A DNA stretch of 64,000 nucleotides. Source: Dorea formicigenerans (GTDB lineage: Bacteria > Bacillota > Clostridia > Lachnospirales > Lachnospiraceae). Made by a program: the position numbers and the translations under genes. Position 1 is the stretch's first letter. Each line of letters begins with the position of its first letter. Shown one piece after another: positions 42,019 through 50,815 of this stretch. Location of the stretch: NCBI RefSeq assembly GCF_025150245.1, contig NZ_CP102279.1, forward strand, positions 2,663,423 through 2,727,422, in the 5' to 3' direction. The notes beneath the pieces were generated by a model. The model was not told the DNA's origin, did not search any database, and saw only the letters and a program-made list of their open reading frames with translations.

Positions 42019-43335
42019 TTACATAGCATCATAATATATTCTCAGAAAATGAATCAGAGAATTTTCATCTTCCATTCCCATCGTCTCCAATGATGAATGC
42101 ATGGATAAAATCGGAACCCCTATATCTGCTGTTTTCACACCAAGAACACACGATATAATCGAGCCAAGTGTTCCTCCTCCACGTATATCTGCATGATTCA
42201 TATATTTCTGAAATGGTATATTTTCTTTTCTACATAATTGTTGAATCATTCCACTCATTGTACTGTCCGTAGCATAAGCCTGTGATGATGCCTGTTTTAT
42301 ACAAAATCCTCTGTTCAGAATGCACATGTGTTCTTTATCATAATGCGTTGCAAAAACCGGATGAAATCCATGGGCAGCATCTACAGATATAATATTGCTT
42401 TTTAATAACTCTTTATCATATTGTAATTCATTACATCCAAGTCCCTCATATATTAATTTTAATATTGTAGATGTCACACGTGAAAATGCCCCGTTTTTTG
42501 AAATATTTCCTACTTCTTCATTATCAAATATAACTGCTGCACTAATTCCCGTCTCATTTTCAGTCCCAGCAATTGCCTGTATAATCCCATATGTACCGGT
42601 CTGATTGTCCAATCTTGGTGATGCCAAAAGTTCCTCTTTCATTCCAATTATTTCACTCTTTGCGTAATGGTAAACATACAATTCATAGTCCAGAATATCT
42701 TCCGGTTCAACTTCTAATTCATCTGCAACCATTTTTTCAAACATTTTATCAGACATTTCAGTATTCTCTGTAATTGCAAACAGTGGAATTCTTTTTGAAT
42801 TCTTCTCCTGATATTCATAATCCTCTTTTGTAAAATGAACCGCCAGTCCAGGAATAATTGCAATCGCGCGTTCCATATCAAGTATTCTCACATCTACCTT
42901 TTTATCATACTTTGATTTCAAGCAAACCCTTCCGGCAACTGACAGTGGTCTATCTATCCATGATGTAAAATTAGCCCCTCCATATCCTTCCGTGTTCAGG
43001 AAAACATACTGCCCCATCCGCTTATCTTTTCCCGACCTGATACGAAAACATGGAGAATCTCCATGAGCAGCTGCAAGCTTGAAGCCCTGTCCTTCGCTCC
43101 ACATTGTTCCAACAGAAAATGCAAATAGATAACTATCATTGAATTTCCAATAATATTTTCCACCTTTTTTTAACTTCCACTTCGACTCTGTATTCAATTC
43201 ACAGAAGCCATTCTGATTCAATATTTTTTCACTGTTCAATACACAGTGAAACGGTGTGACAGATTTTTCTAGATATTCACAAAACTTTTGATTTTCCTGC
43301 AAGCTACCCAATGCTCTTCCTCTGCTTTTCTCCAT
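42019..43335 (-). CDS. M18-family aminopeptidase
   Basis: About 430-438 residues. Zinc-binding and catalytic residues are recognisable: AAAHGDSPCFR, LDNQTGTYG, FDNEEVGNI, and late HADIRGGGTLGS and PILSMHSSLETMG. M18 enzymes remove N-terminal residues, often acidic, from peptides. The 5' end overlaps the ATPase gene by 67 bp; a TTG at 43311 with AGAGGAAG before it is a better placed start than ATG 43335. It belongs to the peptide import operon. Confidence 0.85.
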   Translation of the reverse strand: MEKSRGRALGSLQENQKFCEYLEKSVTPFHCVLNSEKILNQNGFCELNTESKWKLKKGGKYYWKFNDSYLFAFSVGTMWSEGQGFKLAAAHGDSPCFRIRSGKDKRMGQYVFLNTEGYGGANFTSWIDRPLSVAGRVCLKSKYDKKVDVRILDMERAIAIIPGLAVHFTKEDYEYQEKNSKRIPLFAITENTEMSDKMFEKMVADELEVEPEDILDYELYVYHYAKSEIIGMKEELLASPRLDNQTGTYGIIQAIAGTENETGISAAVIFDNEEVGNISKNGAFSRVTSTILKLIYEGLGCNELQYDKELLKSNIISVDAAHGFHPVFATHYDKEHMCILNRGFCIKQASSQAYATDSTMSGMIQQLCRKENIPFQKYMNHADIRGGGTLGSIISCVLGVKTADIGVPILSMHSSLETMGMEDENSLIHFLRIYYDAM

Positions 43336-44303
43336 TCCGGCCGTTTCCTTTCACATTCTTCTGTTCTATGCTGACAACGTTTTCTATACGGACATCCCGT
43401 ATCCATTGTCGTTCTTTCTATATTATTCTTAATATCATCTTGTTCCTTACATTCTTCTTTTCTTCCCTTGCTTTCAGATGACTCCTCTATATTTGTTTTT
43501 CTTATATTTGGAATTGCACGTAATAATTCACGGGTATATGGATGAAGCGGCTGTTCAAATAATTTGTCACTTCTTGCATACTCGACCATTCTTCCATTAT
43601 ACAAAACCAGAATCCAATCTGATATATAGCGAACAACATGAAAATCATGAGATATGAACACATATGAGATCCCCTTTGTTTCCTTAATCTCCAAAAATAG
43701 TTTCATAATCTGACTTTGTATAGAAACATCCAACGCTGAAACAACCTCATCACAAATAACCAGTCCTGCATCTGCCATAAGCGCTCTGGCAATTCCGACT
43801 CTTTGCCGCAATCCGCCTGATAATTCTTTTGGATAACAGTATCTATAGGCAGGATCCAATCTTGCCTGACTCATACACATTTCTATTTTCTTCTGCCGTT
43901 CTTTTGTATTTTTCTTTTTGTATCTGTGCTTTGCATCATAAGGTTCCGCAATCAAATCTTCTACTTTCATTTTGGGATTCAATGAAGAATATGGATCCTG
44001 AAAAATAATCTGTGCTTTTTCTGCATATTGAATATTTCCATCACTCTTCGTTTGAATTCCGCATATCAACTGTCCAAGAGTCGTTTTCCCACATCCTGAC
44101 TCCCCTACAATTCCAATCGTTTCTCCCTTTCTTAATTCAAACGAAATATCTTCCAATGCCACAAATTTTCTGCTTTTTTCCAGCAATTTTTCTCCGGGCA
44201 TCTTATAATATTTTTTTAAATCAGAAACTTTCAATATTATTTGTTCATTAATTTTATCAGATAAAATATCCGATTCTTCATTTTTTTCTTTCTGCATAGC
44301 CAT
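43269..44303 (-). CDS. peptide ABC transporter ATPase (OppF/DppF-like)
   Basis: 344 residues: Walker A GESGCGKTT, Q-loop IIFQDPYSSLNP, signature LSGGLRQRVGIARAL, Walker B LVICDEVVSALD, H-loop FISHD, then the oligopeptide-transporter C-terminus with a Cys pattern (GCPYRKRC, EECERKRPEW). Its frame is open upstream of the ATG and continues directly into the C-terminal sequence expected for the preceding ATPase, so the two may be one frameshifted gene. Confidence 0.85.
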   Translation of the reverse strand: MAMQKEKNEESDILSDKINEQIILKVSDLKKYYKMPGEKLLEKSRKFVALEDISFELRKGETIGIVGESGCGKTTLGQLICGIQTKSDGNIQYAEKAQIIFQDPYSSLNPKMKVEDLIAEPYDAKHRYKKKNTKERQKKIEMCMSQARLDPAYRYCYPKELSGGLRQRVGIARALMADAGLVICDEVVSALDVSIQSQIMKLFLEIKETKGISYVFISHDFHVVRYISDWILVLYNGRMVEYARSDKLFEQPLHPYTRELLRAIPNIRKTNIEESSESKGRKEECKEQDDIKNNIERTTMDTGCPYRKRCQHRTEECERKRPEWRKAEEEHWVACRKIKSFVNI

Positions 44304-45088
44304 CGCATCGCAAATAAGACGCTTTGTATATTCATTTTTCGGGCAAAACAGAATCTTTTTTTCTCATCGCTTTCTACAATCTTCCCATGATGCATCACTG
44401 CAATCTGATCAGCAATCTGAGCCACAACACTCATGTCATGTGTAATAAAAAGAACTGCCATCTCTTCTTGTACACATAAACTTTTTATCAATTTTATAAT
44501 CTGATCCTGCACAATTACATCTAACGCCGAAGTAGGTTCATCACAGATTAAAAGTGATGGTTTATTAATCATAGCCATGGCAATCATAATTCTCTGACGC
44601 ATTCCCCCAGATACTTCATGTGGATATGCATACAATGTTTTTTCAGCATGTTTTATTCCAACCTTTTCTAGAAGCTGAATGCTTTTCTCTCTGACTTTCT
44701 GTTTTTCAAGCTTTTGATGTAATCGCATAGCGCGTGCCATTTGTACTCCAATTGTAATCACTGGATTCAAACTGGTCATGGGTTCTTGAAAGACCATTGC
44801 TATTTCATTTCCTCTTCTTTTTTGCATTTCCTTTTCTGAAAGTTCTGCCAAATTTGTCCCATTTACCAATATTTTTCCACCAAGAATCATCCCTGTCGTT
44901 CCGTGAAACAGCTGCATAATCGAAAATGCAGTCACACTTTTTCCTGAACCACTTTCTCCCACAAGGCAGAGGACCTCACCTTTCTTTATCTGGAAGGAAA
45001 TATTTCTTACAACCTCACGTTTTTCTTCTTCTCCAAACCCAACCCGTAAATTTTCAACTTTCAGCACTGCTTCATCATTCAAATACAT
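44237..45088 (-). CDS. peptide ABC transporter ATPase (OppD/DppD-like), frameshifted end
   Basis: 283 residues as annotated. The core is intact: Walker A GESGSGKS, Q-loop MVFQEPMTSLNP, signature VSGGMRQRIMIAMAM, Walker B LLICDEPTSALD, H-loop FITHDMS. After VMHHGKIVES the frame enters a run of seven A (minus strand, 44362-44356). In the -1 frame the sequence reads KILFCPKNEYTKRLI, the conserved OppD ending, and runs without a stop into the next ATPase. In the annotated frame the last 35 residues look random. Confidence 0.8.
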   Translation of the reverse strand: MYLNDEAVLKVENLRVGFGEEEKREVVRNISFQIKKGEVLCLVGESGSGKSVTAFSIMQLFHGTTGMILGGKILVNGTNLAELSEKEMQKRRGNEIAMVFQEPMTSLNPVITIGVQMARAMRLHQKLEKQKVREKSIQLLEKVGIKHAEKTLYAYPHEVSGGMRQRIMIAMAMINKPSLLICDEPTSALDVIVQDQIIKLIKSLCVQEEMAVLFITHDMSVVAQIADQIAVMHHGKIVESDEKKRFCFARKMNIQSVLFAMRWLCRKKKMKNRIFYLIKLMNK

Positions 45089-45893
45089 CTCTCAGACCAT
45101 CTCCAATCAAAGTAATCCCTACTGTCGTTACTGCAATAAAAAGTCCCGATAAAATTACAATATGAGGCCCACTGTTCATATATTCCAGACCGGAAGATAG
45201 TATGGATCCCCATTCTGGAATTGGTGGTTGTACCCCGATTCCCAAAAAGCTCAGACCAGAAGATGCAAGCAGTGTATCTGCCAAATAAAATGCACCATTT
45301 GTAATCAAAACTCCAGCTGCATTCGGTATAATATATTTTAAAATGATATTTCCGGTCGACACCCCGCTGACTTTCGCAGCTTTCACATAATCTCTTTCCG
45401 TTACGGAAATCACGGCTCCTCTTGTAACTTTTGCATATCCCGGGATGTTCCCCACTGTTACAGCAAAAATCAAATTAGGAATAGAAGATCCAAGAATAGC
45501 CACAATTAACATTGCCTGCAAAACAAATGGTACACAATAAAGAACATCTAAAATACGCATGACTGCATTATCAAATATTCCTCCGATATATGCACACGCA
45601 GCTCCTAAAATACAACCGATCATCATTCCGGCAAATGTGGCAGCTACTCCTATTCCAAGAGATACTCTTGCTCCATAAATCAACCTTGCGAACAAATCTC
45701 TTCCAAGATTATCTGTCCCACAAATATGACTCAGAGAAGGGGATTGCAATTTATTCTTTACATCTTGAGCCAATACCTTATCGTAACCAATATACAAATC
45801 TGCAAATATAACCAAAATTAACAGCAACACAATAATTACAAATCCTAGCACCGACATTTTATTTTTTGAATATTTCTTCCACATTTTTTTCAT
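45075..45893 (-). CDS. peptide ABC transporter permease (OppC/DppC-like)
   Basis: 272 residues: one N-terminal helix, the conserved HICGTDNLGRDLFARLIYGAR (here as GTDNLGRDLFARLIYGARVS) after it, and five more helices, with the EAA-type loop AAKVSGVSTGNIILKYIIPN. Ends PEWGSILS ... GDGLRDVFE as in DppC. Overlaps the start of the ATPase gene. Confidence 0.9.
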   Translation of the reverse strand: MKKMWKKYSKNKMSVLGFVIIVLLLILVIFADLYIGYDKVLAQDVKNKLQSPSLSHICGTDNLGRDLFARLIYGARVSLGIGVAATFAGMMIGCILGAACAYIGGIFDNAVMRILDVLYCVPFVLQAMLIVAILGSSIPNLIFAVTVGNIPGYAKVTRGAVISVTERDYVKAAKVSGVSTGNIILKYIIPNAAGVLITNGAFYLADTLLASSGLSFLGIGVQPPIPEWGSILSSGLEYMNSGPHIVILSGLFIAVTTVGITLIGDGLRDVFE

Positions 45894-45902
45894 AGCAACC
45901 CT

Positions 45903-46838
45903 CTATTTTTCTATTTTTACTGCAAGACGCGGATCAAAAATAATATATAAAATATCTACCAACAGCTGCACTAAACAAAAAATTACAGATATAACTACAG
46001 TAATTCCACAAACAAGGGGAACATCTCTCGTCTGAATCGCTGTCAGCATCAAGGTCCCGATTCCCATTAAGGAAAATACCTGCTCAATAATCAATGTTCC
46101 ACCCATCAGCCCGGTAAATCCATAACCAATAATTGTAATAATCGGAAGAAGTGCATTCTTCATCGCATACTTCCAGATGATACTCCATTCCCCTTCTCCT
46201 AAAGCCCTAGCTGTTCGTATATAATCTTGATTCATAACATCAAGCAAAACAGCTCTTGTCTTTTTCACAAGCGGACCAAATGTGATGATAACCACCGTTG
46301 CAACCGGAAGTACATAACCCGCTACTGAATTTCCCATATCATATACGGAGAAAAAACGGAGTTTAAAACAAAAAATCAGAAGGAGAACTACACCTAGCCA
46401 GTAGGATGGAATTGCTGAAGTAAAACCTGCTACAGTTGAAATAACAGCATCTATTTTACTGTCTTTATTTTTTACACAAACAATTCCCAAAAATACAGAC
46501 AATATGGAATCTATAACAACCGTAGTCAGCGCTACTATAAATGTGGTTGGTATTCGAGAGCATATTTTTTCCCATACACTTACCCCATATTTGTATGAAG
46601 TCCCCAAATCTAACCTTGTAAACACTCCTATTATATATTCGAAAAATCTCTTCAGAAATGGTTGATCATATCCAAGTGAATGATTCAAAATCTGCACTTG
46701 CTCCGGGGAAGCATTCATGCCCAAAATCAAGCGCCCCGGATCTCCTGGAGCAAGTTCTATAAATAAATTTATTAAAAATATAATTCCTATAATTGTAGCA
46801 ATTGAAGCTAAAATTCTTTTTATAATATACTTTAGCAT
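45903..46838 (-). CDS. peptide ABC transporter permease (OppB/DppB-like)
   Basis: 311 residues with six helices: MLKYIIKRILASIATIIGII start, NLFIELAPGDPGRLILG, then RTARALGEGEWSIIWKYAMKN (EAA loop) and the final DILYIIFDPR. ATG 46838 with GGTGAG before it is preferred over an upstream TTG. Pairs with the OppC-like permease. Confidence 0.9.
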   Translation of the reverse strand: MLKYIIKRILASIATIIGIIFLINLFIELAPGDPGRLILGMNASPEQVQILNHSLGYDQPFLKRFFEYIIGVFTRLDLGTSYKYGVSVWEKICSRIPTTFIVALTTVVIDSILSVFLGIVCVKNKDSKIDAVISTVAGFTSAIPSYWLGVVLLLIFCFKLRFFSVYDMGNSVAGYVLPVATVVIITFGPLVKKTRAVLLDVMNQDYIRTARALGEGEWSIIWKYAMKNALLPIITIIGYGFTGLMGGTLIIEQVFSLMGIGTLMLTAIQTRDVPLVCGITVVISVIFCLVQLLVDILYIIFDPRLAVKIEK

Positions 46839-46961
46839 TTTTTCACTCACCAATATTGTTTTATCACAAACAGTTTTTCTTGATAGTTAATTTTCTGGAA
46901 TATAGTCTAATATGCCGCCCCTGTACAGAGACGGCATATTTCCAAAATTCATACCCGTTAT

Positions 46962-48509
46962 TTATTTCCAGCCCCATTCATCAAAACGATAGAAGCAATT
47001 GTACATAATTGTACAGTCGAGGTCTTTATTATATGCATGGAATTTTACATCATTACTCAGCTTGATTACAGGCACTTCATCCTGCAGCAATGTCACAATA
47101 TTTCTTGTTACATCTAATCGCTTTGCCGCATCTGTTTCAGCAAGTGCCTCTTCTGTCATATTATCTAAATCCGCATTTCCATAATTTGCATAGTTATAAT
47201 TTCCAATCAGTTTCGTATTTAATACTTTTGTCAATCCCGTAATCTGATCTCCAAAATTAGCATAACTTGTTACAATAGAATAATCCCCATTGTTAATGTC
47301 TTTAAACGCTGCACTCTGTTCTTCGATTGCAATTTCAACATTTACTCCAACCGCTTTTAAATCTTCCTGAATGCTCTGAGCAATCTCTGAGTCAATTCCA
47401 TCATACATGATAATGTATTTTCCCAAATCAAGCGTATCTGTATATCCAGCTTCTGCCAAAAGTTCTTTTGCTTTATCTGGATCATATTTATAATCTGTAA
47501 TTCCTTCTACTGCTTTATCATAGTCTTCCATTCCATTTGGAACCGGATAAGAATCAAGGTAAGTCATAGTTTCGCTTAAATCTGCTATCTTTTCGCGATT
47601 GATCGCATAGCTGATTGCCTGACGTACACGCTTATCTTTTAATACTTCATTCTGACAATTAAAGAAGAAATATTCACATCCAGCTGCAATATCCTTATCT
47701 TCACGAATTGTAATATTGTCTTTATCTGCTTCTTTAATTTTCTCATATGCCTCACCTGTAAGACCAGAAAAATCAATATCGCCATTTAAAATAGAATCTG
47801 CCAGCACAGAATCATTTACAACCTGTACTTTTACATTTTTAATTGCGGGTTTTTCTTTCCAATAATTATCGTTAACAGTTAAGAGCATATATTTTCCTTC
47901 TTTATACTCTTTCAAAACATATGGTCCACATCCAATTGGATTCTCGTTATATCCATCTGGATCTTTTTCATATGCACTTTTTTCTACAACACGAATTTTT
48001 GCCAAAATCCATGGCGCATTCGTAACAACTGAATTACCATACACTGTGACTGTCGAATCATCTGTAGCCTCTACTTTTTCAACAAAAGTGTAATCTTTTG
48101 AACGATATTCTGAGTCTACATATTGCTGGATTGAGAAAACAACATCTTCTGCTGTCACATCATTTCCATCTGAAAATGTTACTCCTTTTTGAAGATGGAA
48201 CGTTACATTTTTCCCATCCTCAGATACATCATAGCTTTCTGCTACCAGGGGTTTCATCTCATCAAATGTCTTATCCGATTTCATAATCGGCTGAAGAACA
48301 TTTAACCATACGCAATCATCTATAACTCCTATACTGTTCCATGGAACAAATCCTTCGTGATCGTCGGAATCTACAGCCACTACAACGGTATCTTTCTTTC
48401 CATTTTGTTCTTCACTTTTTTCGCTGATGTTATCAGCTTTTTTTCCACAGCCCGTAATGACACCAATTGCCATCACCACTGCGAGTATCAGCGCAACTCT
48501 CTTTTTCAT
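46962..48509 (-). CDS. peptide-binding lipoprotein (SBP_bac_5 family)
   Basis: 515 residues. A lipoprotein signal ends in the lipobox ITGC (Cys21). The mature protein has the family pattern: LQPIMKSDKTFDEMKPLVAE, then VTFSDGNDVTAEDVVFS, NPIGCGPYVLKEY and VRQAISYAINREKIA. Binds peptides or related ligands outside the membrane for the importer. It is the first gene of the operon, divergent from a LysR regulator. Between 46839 and 46961 nothing notable is seen. Confidence 0.9.
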   Translation of the reverse strand: MKKRVALILAVVMAIGVITGCGKKADNISEKSEEQNGKKDTVVVAVDSDDHEGFVPWNSIGVIDDCVWLNVLQPIMKSDKTFDEMKPLVAESYDVSEDGKNVTFHLQKGVTFSDGNDVTAEDVVFSIQQYVDSEYRSKDYTFVEKVEATDDSTVTVYGNSVVTNAPWILAKIRVVEKSAYEKDPDGYNENPIGCGPYVLKEYKEGKYMLLTVNDNYWKEKPAIKNVKVQVVNDSVLADSILNGDIDFSGLTGEAYEKIKEADKDNITIREDKDIAAGCEYFFFNCQNEVLKDKRVRQAISYAINREKIADLSETMTYLDSYPVPNGMEDYDKAVEGITDYKYDPDKAKELLAEAGYTDTLDLGKYIIMYDGIDSEIAQSIQEDLKAVGVNVEIAIEEQSAAFKDINNGDYSIVTSYANFGDQITGLTKVLNTKLIGNYNYANYGNADLDNMTEEALAETDAAKRLDVTRNIVTLLQDEVPVIKLSNDVKFHAYNKDLDCTIMYNCFYRFDEWGWK

Positions 48510-48746
48510 TCTTACTTTCCTCCTCGGTATTTTTCTTTAGAATAAATCTCATAACATCTTTCGTCAACAGACTTTCCATCTCTTTCAAAATCCGTTGTTT
48601 TCCGTAGTTAATTATGTTTTTCTTAATTTTCTTCAATAGTTATTTATTAATATAATAATTATATCTCTTTATTGATTTTATCTATTCGCTTTTTGTTCTA
48701 AAAAAATGTACACTAAAATTATATAATCTAACAAAGGAGAACCGCT

Positions 48747-49658
48747 ATGACTTTCAAACAGCTACAAATATTTCTTACAATCGTTGATACCGGGAATTTT
48801 AAAACAGCTGCAAAGAAATTATTTATGAGTGCACCTTCTGTTTCCACTCACGTCACTGCTCTAGAAGATGAAATTGGTTGTAAATTATTTGAACGTAAGC
48901 ACTCTGGCACAAAGCTCACTACCGAAGGAATGAAGATGTGCAACTACGCCCAGACACTTCTAAAAACACAATCAACTATGTTGACAGATATAAAAGGAAT
49001 TTCTTCTGATGCTCCGATTAATATTCAGGCCGGAATAACAGAAGCCGCCATGGCATATTTTATCACAGATATTCTTCCTCATTATTTCCCAAATAATATT
49101 AATCTTTATTTTTCAATCCATCAAATGACCCATGAACAGATTGAGAAAGCATTACTTGCCGGTGAAATTGACACCGGAATTTCCTGTGCCCCTTGCAAAT
49201 CCACCCATTGTGTAAATTCTATTGATAATGTTGATTCACTTATTATGCTGATTCAGACAGATTACTACCAATCACTTATTAAGGAAGATTCTTCATTTGA
49301 TCTGCGACAATTACTGTTAAACACTCCGATTATACTTCCTTCTTTCCAATCAGAATTACGCCAGTATGTAGAGCATTTAATCTATGACTGCAATTTGTCT
49401 TTATCAGATATTTCAATTGCTGCTGAATTGGACCGCGGCGAAATCATCCTGATGATGGTTGCACAAAAAACCGGGGTTAGTTTTATCAAAAAGAGTTCCT
49501 TAAAACTTTATGATATCAATCTTTTTAAAAATCAGGTGTCCGCCGTCGAACTTCCAGTTTCAACAGAAGTAGCGACTTACATCATCAAAAAAGAAGGTTA
49601 TCATTTCCCTAGAAAAATGCAGATTTTCTGTATGAACAAATCAAAAGAAATGAACTGA
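48747..49658 (+). CDS. LysR-family transcriptional regulator
   Basis: 303 residues: an N-terminal winged helix-turn-helix (FLTIVDTGNFKTAAKKLFMS then APSVSTHVTALEDEIGCKLF) and a PBP2-like effector domain. It is divergent from the peptide importer operon across a 237-bp AT-rich spacer, so it probably regulates that operon in response to a sulfur or amino acid signal. Effector unknown. Confidence 0.88.
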   Translation: MTFKQLQIFLTIVDTGNFKTAAKKLFMSAPSVSTHVTALEDEIGCKLFERKHSGTKLTTEGMKMCNYAQTLLKTQSTMLTDIKGISSDAPINIQAGITEAAMAYFITDILPHYFPNNINLYFSIHQMTHEQIEKALLAGEIDTGISCAPCKSTHCVNSIDNVDSLIMLIQTDYYQSLIKEDSSFDLRQLLLNTPIILPSFQSELRQYVEHLIYDCNLSLSDISIAAELDRGEIILMMVAQKTGVSFIKKSSLKLYDINLFKNQVSAVELPVSTEVATYIIKKEGYHFPRKMQIFCMNKSKEMN

Positions 49659-49667
49659 CTACACTAC

Positions 49668-49740
49668 AATCCTTCATAGAAAAACCCCTGCATAGTTTGT
49701 TTTTTTACAATCTATGCAGGGATGTGGTGATGTATGTCTG
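49668..49740 (-). repeat. 73-bp repeat copy B (behind mntP)
   Basis: 71 of 73 bases match 34167-34239, including the hairpin and the ATGAAGGATT that begins spoIIID. No spoIIID gene follows here. It sits 12 bp after the mntP stop and on the minus strand has stem plus GTTTTTC, so it now serves as an mntP terminator. Confidence 0.8.
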
Positions 49741-49752
49741 CTTCACTCTTTC

Positions 49753-50340
49753 CTAGAAAAATACACCTTTCACGAATATCTCGATTCCGATGCCAATCAG
49801 AATCACTCCACCTAAGACATCTGCTTTTCCGGCCAGCTTCGTTCCTAATGTCTTTCCAAGATATAAGCCTGTCTCACATATCGCAAATGTCACAACTGCA
49901 ATAATAATGGAACAGACTAGCGCCATAACAAATCCATAATCTGCAATAGTAAATCCTACAGATAATGCATCAATGGATGTTGCAATTCCCTGCAGCATCA
50001 ATACTGCGAAACTTAATTTTTTTACTTCTTCAATTTCTTCTTCGCCTTTAACTGATTCCCATATCATGCTTCCGCCAATATAAAGCAATAGTATTAATGC
50101 GATCCAAGGGATACATTTCTGAAACTGACCAAATAGCTGCACAATTGTATGTACGCAAATCCAACCCACCATAGGCATCAGAAACTGAAAAAATGCATAC
50201 ACTCCTGCAATATAGGCCATACGAGATTTCTTCATCTTTTTTTCATTCATTCCATTCGCAAGTGACACAGAAAATGCATCCATTGCCAACCCCACTCCCA
50301 AAAGAGCGCTGTTCATAAAAAACAAAAAATTCCAATCCAT
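49753..50340 (-). CDS. mntP: manganese efflux pump MntP
   Basis: 195 residues with six helices and the MntP motifs GLAMDAFSVSLANG in helix 1 and IATSIDALSVGF in helix 4, whose Asp residues bind Mn. It exports excess manganese. The gene follows a yybP-ykoY riboswitch, the known manganese sensor. AGGAGG precedes its ATG. Confidence 0.9.
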   Translation of the reverse strand: MDWNFLFFMNSALLGVGLAMDAFSVSLANGMNEKKMKKSRMAYIAGVYAFFQFLMPMVGWICVHTIVQLFGQFQKCIPWIALILLLYIGGSMIWESVKGEEEIEEVKKLSFAVLMLQGIATSIDALSVGFTIADYGFVMALVCSIIIAVVTFAICETGLYLGKTLGTKLAGKADVLGGVILIGIGIEIFVKGVFF

Positions 50341-50345
50341 CGTTC

Positions 50346-50487
50346 ATTTCCTCCTAAAACAAAGAATGTGCCTTGGTACATTCTGGTGCCTGCGGCGGTC
50401 GCTTGCGACATCATCATTGTACGCCGCAGTGCGCATCCTGCCGGAGGCTTTTTTATATAATAGGAAATGCAATTTCCTATTATATAA
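50346..50487. repeat. hairpin-rich insert between riboswitch and mntP
   Basis: On the minus strand this reads: a perfect 15-bp inverted repeat (TTATATAATAGGAAA and its complement, 50453-50487), then CTGCGGCG/CGCCGCAG enclosing GTCGC/GCGAC, then AGAATGT/ACATTCT. It contains no gene. It may be a small non-autonomous mobile repeat inserted in the mntP leader or an additional control structure. Confidence 0.5.
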
Positions 50488-50675
50488 AAACCAGGTACAG
50501 CTGTCTGCCATACCTGGTCAATACTTCCATATAAAGAGAGTCCACGTATAAGCTTTACAGCCATACGTGAGTCTCACAAATTAAAACAAGCCAGATCTAA
50601 AAGATCAGTATGTTGACTTGTTGCGTTCAGAATCCGTTTTCATCTGATATACGCCTGCTACTCCCTCACAAATCA
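50486..50675 (-). promoter_or_regulatory. yybP-ykoY (manganese) riboswitch
   Basis: Minus-strand leader of mntP. P1 is GTGAG/CTCAC (50669-50665 with 50571-50567); GGGAGTAGC follows its 5' arm; a second stem GGCGT ... ACGC comes next; then AACAAGTCAACATAC opens a third stem closed by CTTGTT. These are the L1 and L3 signatures of the family. The 3' side of P1 can pair alternatively (CACGTAT/ATACGTG), and a terminator (CCAGGTA/TACCTGG plus TTTTT, 50518-50486) follows. Confidence 0.75.
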
Positions 50676-50694
50676 TAATCTTTTACAAGGAGAC

Positions 50695-50723
50695 ACGATA
50701 ACATAATTGATAAATTTTGTCAA
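50695..50723 (-). promoter_or_regulatory. promoter of the mntP riboswitch transcript
   Basis: On the minus strand TTGACA (50723-50718), a 17-bp spacer and TATCGT (50700-50695). The -35 lies in a palindrome GTCAATAA/TTATTGAC (50720-50744). Confidence 0.6.
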
Positions 50724-50747
50724 TAAGCGTGTCGTTTATTGACAGAA

Positions 50748-50799
50748 TTTATTTTCTGCAATTTATTTTCTAATGCTTTATTTTCTGAACTTATTTTCT
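50748..50799 (+). repeat. tandem TTTATTTTCT repeats
   Basis: Four copies of (T)TTATTTTCT start at 50748, 50762, 50777 and 50791, a period of 14-15 bp, in the gap before the 4Fe-4S protein gene end. Origin unknown; possibly a protein-binding array or slippage product. Confidence 0.5.
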
Positions 50800-50815
50800 G
50801 AAGACATTTATGAAG

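Noticed and set aside
50313-50564. 83-codon frame upstream of mntP
   Set aside because: Covers the riboswitch terminator and palindromes; a by-product of structured RNA.
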